This document shows, in pieces, positions 19,731 through 27,645 of a DNA stretch of 27,645 nt (the stretch's first letter is position 1; the number at the start of each line of letters is the position of its first letter). The notes under the pieces were generated by a model, which ran no database searches, was not told the origin of the DNA, and saw only the letters and a program-made list of their open reading frames with translations. This stretch comes from Protostelium mycophagum (lineage: Eukaryota > Evosea > Variosea > Protosteliida > Protosteliaceae): assembly GCA_002081555.1 (NCBI GenBank), contig MZNV01000836.1:1-27645 (forward strand), given 5' to 3'. Position numbers and translations under genes: made by a program.

Positions 19731-22451
19731 TTATAGATCCTTCATGTAGACGGTCCTCCTGACTGCATTTGTGAACCCTTCGTGGAATCTGTAACGGAAT
19801 ATTCCAGCACTCTTCTGTTCTATTTTGAGCTCCTCTATCTCCCCTTTCTCTTTTGGTGGTGTCACTGGCTGCACCACCCTTCCAAAAAAATCTTTTTGCA
19901 CCTGGTCGGTTCAGCGGGAATCTCATTCAATTTAAATCTACCTGTTTGGCGGGAGTATTTTTCGTCTTTTCTGCGGGACTCGTCCACAACCTTGATTTCG
20001 GGGATACGTTTTTGTTTGGCGATTGTAGTTTGTTATTTGGTGTGCTGGGGGCGGGCATCTCGCTGTTTACTACTCTCTTCCTCTTGGTGTTCTCTTTGTG
20101 GATCTGTTCGTTGATCCACTCCTTCATCGCCTCTCTTCCTCTATTATCTCTTGTCGTCTTGTTACTTCCCTCCCACGATAGCATATTATCCAGAGATCTA
20201 TTCATTATGATTCATAATTGATATGATAGACTTACGGTATCATATTCCATCTTAATTTATCTCCTTCTTTAACACACTTGTATTGTATATTATACTCCAT
20301 CATCAACTTCACTAACGTTTCCAATCCCTCCTTCTCTCCTGTTCCCAATAATGCCGGATTGATCTATCTCATTTAATCATCACAAGTATATCCTCTTCTA
20401 CCTCTATGCCTTTGGGTTGAATGATTTCCAACATTGAATCGAGTACTTCAGTGGAGACAATCTTATTTGAATATAGAGGCTGGTATCGAGGATTCAACGA
20501 GTCGCGGAAGCTCTTTATCGTCCCCTCGTTCAGTTCTTTCTTTGCGCGGTTACTGCTCTGTGTGGTGGGAAATGTGGAAGTGAATTGTGAGGGAGTACTG
20601 CAGAGTTGATGTATGGCTATTGGTGCAGAAGAGCAATATTTGATCAATTCGAATGAGTTATTATTTAATCCATTCATCTGTTCGTAATAGATCATCCACT
20701 CTAAACATTCTACAGTCTACAACTCATCAATACATATTCAAGTGCCGTTATTACCTTTTTGATCATAGGGTCAAGATACTTAATCTTGAGGAAGTGTTCG
20801 TGGCAGCCTTCCATGATTTTGTTCATATCGTTGTGTGCTGAGCTGAGTCCTTGGGCAAGATTCTTGATCTGCATGTTCTCCACGTTCTCCTTCTCTATTG
20901 CAATGAGTCTATTTATAGAACCAATACCTTTACCTCCTCCCTTGTCTTTCTTTTGCTGTGCCAAGAGTCTGCTGACCGTAGAACCCATCTTATTTTGTTT
21001 CTGAAATATGTTTCCCCAGATCTCAAATATATTTCTAGGTATGTCTTTCAGCCCCACGGATGAATTGACGATCATATTAGCCGTGATCACGTTGTGGCGG
21101 CTGGATAGAAATTGTAAAGAATGTAGACAGGACCGCACATCACACTCGTTCAACTCGCACAGACTGAGCAGTGTGGTCTGGTCCGCCTTCACTCCCTCCA
21201 TAGAGCACACTTCCTGTATTTATTCAATATCTTTTTGAAAAATCAACGGGATGACCTTGAGTCTCTGTATCAATCGTGTTGATGTCGGCTTCTGAAGTTC
21301 TAAAACGGTAACAGCCGCGCGTAGTTTTCTGAGGGCGGGGACGTACAGATTATTGCAGATGCAAATTATCGGTCTATTCGATTGAAGGCGCTTCTTTTTC
21401 TTCTTGCTGTTCTCCGCAGCCTCTTCCTTTGTATCCTCTTTGATCAGTTGTAGAAGGACATTCACGGCACCCTGATGAATTAGAAATGATATTGTCTATA
21501 ACGGTGCACCTCTCCGTCTGTGTTTGCAAGTCCATCGATTTCGTCGATGATCAGACAATTTGGTTTATTTCCTCCAATCCAATTGGACTTCATCTCGATC
21601 GCATCGCGAACCTGAAAGTTGAGTCTTTCCCGCCAGAAATTCAAATTCAAATTATTTGATCACCTTAGATTCGAATACTTTAGCTGTGCGGTCATCACTA
21701 GCATTGATTTCTATAGTTTTATAACCACAATGCCTGGCCACAACATGAGCCAGTGTTGTTTTACCGGCACCAGGTGGTCCAGCTAATAAAATGATCTGAA
21801 TGATATTAGTTCTCAGTAACAATAAATTCATCACCTTGCTGGTGGGTGGGGAGGACTTCTTGCCATTCTTTGGACCAAATACAGTGTCGTCCCAGCTCTT
21901 AAGCCATTGTAAAACAGTGCGATTATTCTGTTCGTTGCTGAGGAGCTCGATAAACTTGGCAGGTTTGTATTTATCCACCCATAACTGCCCGTTTGGTTGG
22001 ACCTTCTTCACAATTTTAGGAGCGGTCTTCACGCTGGTGATCTTTTTATATTCCTTCTCAATGTACTGCTGCCGTCAAAAGGATCATCATTTTGAAGATT
22101 ACTACCTCTTCAGAATTACGATCCAAGAGTTCATTGATGGGCGTGGAGAGAAGTTGTCCTGATTTCTACCAGGAATCAGTTGAGACACCAGATGTGACTC
22201 ACCCGAAAATTCTTCAACGAGATGGGAGGCCTCTCTCTTAATCCAATAAAAGTACGCTCACCACTCGCTGAGGTAGAACAAATGGAATTCTTATCGAGAT
22301 TTATACGACTGTATGAATGATTTTTTGAGATCTGAGGTTCCTCTGTTGTAGTTTTTTTTGCCTTCTTTCCATGACTTGCCGAATTGTTGTTGTTTTCATC
22401 TCCAATCACTTCTTCCAAAATGGAAGAGGAAGCTTTCCTCTTGTGGCTCAT
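19731..22451 (-). CDS. CTF18: CTF18, large subunit of the alternative PCNA loader
   Basis: The ATG at 22451 opens MSHKRKASSSILEEVIGDEN, a basic and Ser-rich start. The next blocks are LLSTPINELLDRNSEE and then LWVDKYKPAKFIELLSNEQN followed by WLKSWDDTVFG, a CTF18 hallmark. The AAA+ core has Walker A (LLAGPPGAGKTTLAHVVARH), Walker B (CLIIDEIDG) and sensor 1 (RPIICICNNLYVPALRKLRA), then NECDVRSCLHSLQFLSSRH. The C-terminal exon encodes KDFFGRVVQPVTPPKEK and YRFHEGFTNAVRRTVYMKDL, the CTF18 tail that recruits CTF8-DCC1, which separates it from RFC1. Ten introns are inferred (about 38-45 nt). The encoded complex loads PCNA for sister-chromatid cohesion and leading-strand synthesis. The stop at 19731 is 25 bp from the end of the converging WD40 gene. 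Confidence 0.95.
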
Positions 22452-22658
22452 CGGGAGAATTTGAATTTGCTTAGGCGGAAAGTTTTTTAGTGAAGAACTA
22501 CAACAGGTGTTTCCAATTTCTTCACTTATTTATCTTCTCACGTGACGAATTTCGAGGAATTGGTGGACGATCACATTCTCAAACGCCACCCTTTCATGCT
22601 AAGTTTCTTGTTAAAGAGAGTACAAATTGGAAACAAATCAAATTCTCCTTCATATGTC
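22452..22658. promoter_or_regulatory. Bidirectional gap between CTF18 and FAN1
   Basis: 207 bp separate the two start codons. GGCGGAAAG at 22474-22482 looks like a degenerate E2F-type site. It does not match the strict consensus. If the alternative FAN1 start at 22596 is used, the gap shrinks to 144 bp. Sharing one promoter region would allow co-expression of two replication and repair genes in S phase. Confidence 0.35.
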
Positions 22659-25600
22659 ATGCCAAGGTCGAAGAGACCTCACCGTGCTTCTGTATCTGTG
22701 TCACCCGCGAGTATCGCAGCCACTATCGCCGAGAAAAATCAGGGCACAACGCCAGATAATGTGATCAACATAGAGGACGATGATTCTCTTGCAACACCTT
22801 CAAAGTATGTGTAATCGAGAGAGTTGATCTGTTGATGTGTTCAGATCAGAGGATAGGCTCTCAATAAGTACCCCAAATACAGGTGTTCCGTGATGTACAA
22901 TTACACTCTGATACCATATAGACTCGAAGAAAAGAAAATCACCGGGAGATGGAGGCAGAAAAATAAGGTCAGCACCCTCACCAGGCCGAACATCCATGTG
23001 GGAAGCCATGGGTTTCAAGAAATTGTCGTCTACTGTGAGCCTTCTATATCATAAATATCTTATAATTTTATTTCAGACGAACCAACAATCAGAGACAACA
23101 CCAATGAAATCAACAAACGTCCAAAAGAAGGAGGAGGTGAATTAAAATTGAATAATCGAGCTCAGCATATTGAAAGAACAAAAAAGTGAAGGAGTATAGG
23201 TAATTGATATCACCTTATCTCCCGAAACAACAGAAGAAAAAACAACCGTTACAACTGTTTCAACTCAGAAAGTCTTTGCAGTGAAATCCTCAATATCGTC
23301 ATCTACAACGAATATTCAGACAGAAGAAATACAGGTGGAGGAGGTAATTACTCAAATCTTAAACGTGAAGAAAAATCACAAGTTGGGAATCACAAAAGTC
23401 GTCCCGAATATTTATAGTTTACAGAAAAAAGAATTAAAATCTCCAGAAGACAACACACGAAGGTGGTCATATCTCATGAAAATTTCACTCAAAAGGATTG
23501 TAGATGGTTGATTTTGGAGGATGACGAAGCCATCGCTGCTGCTTTGCAAGCAGAAGAGTATGCGATTTCAAGTGTACAACAGGCCATACCTAAGGCATCC
23601 GTGATCGATTCAACAGCAAAGTTGGAGGGGGAAGATGCAGAGGCAGAAGAGTATATGCCGAGTTATTATCTCACCAATTTTTTCACCGTTTTGGATTCGA
23701 GTTTGGCGCAGCACGGACACCTCTTTACACAAGAAGAGACATCCTTCATCCAGTCATTCAAGTGAATTTAATTGACCATTTCATTTACAATTGGATGACT
23801 TGGTCAGGAAGGAGATGGGGGAAAACCAACAGAGATTATTTATTCGTTTATATCACAGAAAAGGACCATGGTTCAGAGTCAACTCTTTGAAGTATAAGGA
23901 GATACAAGACATCTCGGCAGAATGTCGCAACCTGTCAGATCAAGGTTTCGCCGAGTTGCTTAGCTCTGACAATTTCACGGAAAATCCGAAGAACACAATG
24001 GACCTATTATTAGAGCTTTTGACCGTTGTAGAATTGAAGAATCTGATGAAGATGGGAAATTGGAAAACCCTTTCTGCCAGTGGAAATAATTCACGAAAGT
24101 AAGTATATATTATTATAAATAAATACTCTGCAGAAGGCTTCCTTTTGTTTGTCGCTAAAAGAAAATAGAGCGTTTCGTTTTATTTATTGACCGGTTGTAG
24201 ATCCAAGGAACAGAACTCAAACGCGAATCGAGACCAAATGATACGAACCATAATTTCACATAAGAATGATAGAGGTATAAATGGTGTACTTGTCTTGCCC
24301 AAACTCTTTTGGAAAGCCTTGGGACAGGGTGCTCCTCTCGTTTCATTGAGTCATAAGGCCGTACAGGTATGTCCACCTCTTATGACACCACCTTCTATTG
24401 CTTACAATCTACGCCTCGCTTACACTATTGTAATAATTTTGTTCGTATAATTTTGTTTGAAGTGAATCGACGATCAATTATAATTTGGCAGAGCCGCAGT
24501 TGTAGAATTGAAAATAAATAAAATGGAATAGATCGATATGGAAGATCTCATTCTGAATAGATATTCGATCGTGCCAAGCGTTTATTTTTCCTGAACAGAC
24601 ACGATGATCACAGTCTTCTGGTACTCTCAGGGATGGGAAAGATAGTTTATCCCAGCTATACCATATCTAAAAATAGACCCGTATTCGTCACGAGGAGGGA
24701 CATGATCACGTGGGAGGAAGCGGGCGAGCTGAGTCGTCATGTAGAAGAGTTGAAAGAGTCGGGGGAGATAGGCTCAATCATCAAGGTATTTATCTTATGT
24801 TTATATGTTATGATATGACCCGAAGTGAATGATGGTGTACAGATTATGAATTCGGCTGCCAGATGGATTTTAGATGCTACAGATCCAGCTTCAGATCCAT
24901 ATCACCTCATGAACATGCGTCATCAACAGATAAGAGGACAGATGCAACAAGAAGGTAAGGATACCGTCATACCCGTATTTATATTTGCAGAAAACTCGGA
25001 TTTAGAGGACGAAGAGACCATTCTGCTCGCAGACTTGAGACAAGAATTTTCCAAGAAAATAACCGAGTTCTTCCCTGATGACCAACCCTCCACACTTTTC
25101 CCAGAAATATGCCCAGAAAATCCTCTAGAATGTTTCAGAAATCCTATCACACATCTCCAGGTTTATTTTCTTTGAATATTTCACTTTATGTGACATTTAT
25201 TCACTATTGATGACTTAGATAAGCTAGGCTGCAGAGCTGGTGGCGGAAAGACCTTATCTCGCCCGTTTCACTGTAGGTTGGGTCTTTGCACGTCTTCTCT
25301 GGTACGGCGTCGATTTCGCGGAGAAATCACGCGATTATGAGGTGGCCATCTTGTACCTGCGAATATTGCTAGCATCACCATTCTGTCCTGGAAGGAGGTG
25401 ACCAGGCAATCAACTTGTCATTGTTTTGAAATCTACAGAGGTTTGTGGTGGAACAGGCTGGCGCTTGACGTGGATCACACAAAGAGGAAGAATGAATCAC
25501 TTCTTATAGCGGAGGTGACTTCACTCTTGATATTTATCAATTAGTTCATCCGGGCGGAGGGAGACGTAAGGGTCCATAGCTCAGCGGTAGAGCATTCGGC

Positions 25601-26800
25601 TGCAGTCCGACCGGTCCTTGGTTCAATTCCGAGTGGGCCCTGACCTTTTGCTTTCCACATTTATTTTCATTCTGCTTGATTCTGACCGTCCGCAAGGTCG
25701 GTTTGGACGACCCTCTGGTGAAGAGTTCAGCGAGGCAATCTCTGCAGAAGAGAGTCATCCGTCTTGCAAAACCTCCACGCAGATGGAAAGCCCCAGAATT
25801 TCCCGAAAACACCCTTCGTGACCCCGCAGAGGTGCGTGGAGAATCTGATTCACTGTTGTAACCTCATGTTCTCAGAAAACAATTTATGGAGAATTATTGA
25901 ATTACCAAACGGGAACGAAGAGCAAATTCAGGTCTATTACGGGTGCGTCTGTCAGCGTGGAGAATCTAGCTTTGGAGTACTATGCACAACAGGAGGGCTG
26001 GACAGGTTTGGTTCGCTATTCAGGATTTATTTTATATCCTTATAGTTTCACAATTATTATAAAATTATATAATTTTTTATGAATTATAAATTCTTATATA
26101 AAAATTCAAAATCATATTTGTCATTGAGGAATAGGGATACACAGCGAGAACGAATTATTCAAAACATTATTTGGTATTTTCATGTGGGATGTCATTTTTG
26201 CAGATATTGTAGATGTATTTCAAACCCCTTTCCAAGGTATGATATCTTATTTACCTGATGTATGATGTCATGAATAATGTAGACGCTCCTCTTGATCTCT
26301 TCACGGATGCCTTTTATACATCTCGGGCACAAATGATCGAGACTCGACTGAGTGAGATTCGAGACGCCAGCCCCGAGTCCCTGTTATCAAATTTCAAGAC
26401 ATCTTACGAAAAGAATCGAGATATCACATGTCACGGGGTTCAGTGGGACATACACGAACTAGAGGTGAGCGAGCTACAGTGCAACTCTGTATGACATGCA
26501 CAGACACTTTGTGAAATTATTGATTGTGTCGGTGGCGAGGCATTGGCGGGGATATTCAAGTATTTATGCGAGGATTATAGAGGGTGGTCTTCAGGCTTTC
26601 CCGACCTTTTGTTGTGGAACCCATCTAACTCATCTTCTAAGATTGTGGAGGTGAGGTACACGATACATTATTGGTTTGACAATCTGCAGGTGAAAGGACC
26701 TCGGGACAGGCTGTCAGAGAAACAGAGGGTTTGGATAGACGGGTTGCTGGCTGTTGGTATGGAAGTGGAGGTGATATATGTCAAAGAGAGGAGCGAATAA
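22659..26800 (+). CDS. FAN1: FAN1 structure-specific nuclease (VRR-NUC)
   Basis: The ATG at 22659 (MPRSKRPHRASVSVSPASIA) is preferred over an in-frame ATG at 22596, because the basic, Ser-rich start resembles the family N-terminus. Seventeen introns are inferred. In order: a disordered N-terminal part; the SAP and wHTH-like region (PSYYLTNFFTVLDSSLAQHG; RLFIRLYHRKGPWFRVNSLK); GKIVYPSYTISKNRPVFVT; TPR-like helices (ARFTVGWVFARLLWYG; GLWWNRLALDV; KSSARQSLQKRVIRLAKPP); then ENLALEYYAQQEGWTGIHSE, FGIFMWDVIFADIVDVFQTP and APLDLFTDAFYTSRAQMIE. The VRR-NUC core shows GGEALAGIFKYL, GFPDLLLWNP and KIVEVKGPRDRLSEKQRVW, that is, the catalytic PD and ExK residues. FAN1 cuts branched DNA during interstrand-crosslink repair. 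No UBZ finger was recognised in the N-terminus. Confidence 0.96.
25515..25696 (+). other. FAN1 intron 12, host of the tRNA gene
   Basis: The donor GTGACT follows the exon ending in ESLLIAE and the acceptor CGCAAG precedes VGLDDPLVKS, both in phase 0. The intron is 182 nt, while most introns in the gene are about 39-70 nt. The excess is accounted for by the 72-nt tRNA gene within it and its flanks. Confidence 0.85.
25570..25641 (+). tRNA. tRNA-Cys (GCA), inside a FAN1 intron
   Basis: The cloverleaf folds by eye. The acceptor stem is GGGTCCA with TGGGCCC (one G-U pair). The D arm is GCTC/GAGC. The anticodon loop CTGCAGT has GCA at 25602-25604. The variable region has five bases, and the T arm is CTTGG/CCGAG around TTCAATT. 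The discriminator is T, as expected for eukaryotic tRNA-Cys. The outermost anticodon-stem pair is mismatched (T-C). Internal Pol III boxes fit: the A box TAGCTCAGCGG at 25577-25587 and the B box GGTTCAATTCC at 25620-25630. A TTTT terminator follows at 25646-25649. No CCA is encoded and there is no tRNA intron. Confidence 0.95.
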
Positions 26801-26900
26801 AAATGTTTGTGAGAACTAGTACGGTGGTCATGTTTAAATGTTGTGCCATTCCTTTGATATCGATCCTATCCGAAGGCTTTTGCTCCATGCTGCCAAAATG

Positions 26901-27480
26901 TCAATTCACTTCATTGGATGCGCATAACTGCTCACCATCTGGAAATGATACATGACAGCAGGCGCGTCCTCGGGCACAAGAAACCTCAGCCCGTTCGGTA
27001 CATTCCTGGCTACTGACATCTTCTCTCATATAAACTGCCGCACTAAATCCTGCCAATTTGACAGTACAACCGTCCTGATATATAATCACCTAAATTTTTT
27101 GGATTCTATTTAAAAAATATAAATCCTGAACTCACATTAATTGTTGCTCTTGGTGAACCAAGTATGATGTCAGTGTGGGAGTACATCCTGCAGAAGACCA
27201 ATTTTGAGATATCTCATCCCACCACAAACAAGCAGCATCTGTGATATCATCAATTCATTGTATCTGATATACAGGAAAATCGATCTGTTTAGCAGTGTCA
27301 AACCTTTTAAAAATAAACATGAAAATCACCTGTTTTATTTGTTGATAAGGGAATATTAATGGTTATATTGGATTGTAGATCCTCAACATTCACCCTGTCT
27401 CCACCATGTCCATTAGAGATGCTGTTGAGTCCATTAGAGATGCTGTAGACAAATTGGAGAAAGATTTTGAAATTTGCTCA
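26901..27480 (-). CDS. Possible GPS/GAIN-motif protein, structure incomplete
   Basis: Several minus-strand exons look coding. One gives SISNGLNSISNGHGGDRVNV and then EDLQSNITINIPLSTNKT. The next is DAACLWWDEISQNWSSAGCT. The last (27089-26901) begins YQDGCTVKLAGFSAAVYMRE and ends in a Cys-rich stretch before the stop at 26901-26903. The order Cys-x-Trp-Trp, Trp-Ser-x-x-Gly-Cys, then GCTVKLAGFSAA resembles the GPS autoproteolysis motif at the end of GAIN domains. The usual His-Leu-Ser/Thr cleavage triad is not seen, so cleavage is doubtful. No membrane span follows in the visible exons. The start and some junctions are unresolved. An 18-bp duplication (27408-27425 and 27429-27446) creates the repeated SISNG. 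Confidence 0.5.
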
Positions 27481-27553
27481 GAGATAAACTGAAGTTGCAC
27501 GATGTGTCTCATTCGAAGTTCCACCACATCAAACATCTATTTAAAAACAAACT

Positions 27554-27645
27554 TTATATTTTTTTGGCGGCACGGTATCGTAAGCACTTTTTGGCCTTGT
27601 CCGTTGTCGCCTGGTTGATAATCAGGCAGGCGTCGTGCACAAGTT
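27554..27645 (-). CDS. 3' end of a further minus-strand gene, partial
   Basis: From the window edge, the minus strand is open for 29 codons, ending in DKAKKCLRYRAAKKI and a stop at 27554-27556. The composition is protein-like and basic, and the other minus-strand frame is also open. It may be the last exon of a gene beyond the window or an upstream part of the GPS-motif gene. No family is recognised. Confidence 0.3.
   Translation of the reverse strand, partial: LVHDACLIINQATTDKAKKCLRYRAAKKI

Noticed and set aside
19731-22451. RFC1 (clamp loader large subunit) instead of CTF18
   Set aside because: The AAA+ core alone fits both, but WLKSWDDTVFG before Walker A and the C-terminal KDFFGRVV and EGFTNAVRR motifs are specific to CTF18. 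No BRCT domain is present.
22542-22658. FAN1 start at an upstream GTG (22542)
   Set aside because: Eukaryotic genes start at ATG. The ATG at 22659 lies in the same frame and begins the basic, Ser-rich N-terminus.
25546-25812. Minus-strand and plus-strand frames over the tRNA-bearing intron
   Set aside because: They cross the tRNA gene and FAN1 exon in other frames and have no family resemblance. The exon frame VGLDDPLVKS matches FAN1.
1-27645. CRISPR arrays, bacterial operons or complete transposons
   Set aside because: No regularly spaced repeats with unique spacers and no transposase- or polymerase-like frames were found. The introns and gene families are eukaryotic.

Overview
The window is nuclear DNA of a compact, intron-rich eukaryote, most likely a unicellular protist. 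Coding exons alternate with very short GT-AG introns (about 31-60 nt is typical, a few reach 100-190 nt), intergenic gaps are often under 200 nt, and non-coding DNA is AT-rich. The gene set is eukaryotic throughout: Ena/VASP, eIF3d, DENND6, CTF18, FAN1, a MYND finger and a Pol III tRNA gene. A complete Ena/VASP protein together with an F-box-like/ankyrin family of 27-residue Trp/Cys-rich repeats suggests Amorphea, perhaps an amoebozoan. That placement is inference. No mobile element with recognisable enzymes was seen.

Region 1 (1-5927) is an accessory, duplication-prone end. It holds an inverted-repeat patch, an ankyrin pseudogene on the minus strand, a decayed F-box-like/ankyrin copy on the plus strand, a largely intact copy with about 15 repeats, and a third, truncated copy of the same gene head. 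That head abuts an unrelated coiled-coil reading frame. The head and tail show a tandem unit of about 1.5 kb. Beyond lie a possible small acidic protein and two sets of tandem repeats (5431-5838).

Region 2 (5928-27645) is a dense housekeeping block in which transcription direction mostly alternates: WD40/coiled-coil gene (-), DENND6 (+), Ena/VASP (-), eIF3d (-), PH-domain/GYPQQ-repeat gene (+), MYND-finger gene (-), WD40 gene of the DUF2415 kind (+), CTF18 (-), FAN1 (+), and a possible GPS-motif gene (-). Four head-to-head pairs share gaps of 93-207 nt, and convergent pairs end as little as 25 nt apart. CTF18 (PCNA loader) and FAN1 (crosslink-repair nuclease), both genome-maintenance factors, share one such gap. 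A complete tRNA-Cys(GCA) gene lies in the sense orientation inside a FAN1 intron.

How the genes may work together: CTF18 and FAN1 act at replication forks, Ena/VASP drives actin filament elongation, DENND6 activates a Rab GTPase of the endocytic recycling route, and eIF3d belongs to the translation initiation complex. I reconstructed the exon-intron structures by eye from GT-AG sites and protein family alignments recalled from memory, so individual junctions may be off by a few bases.
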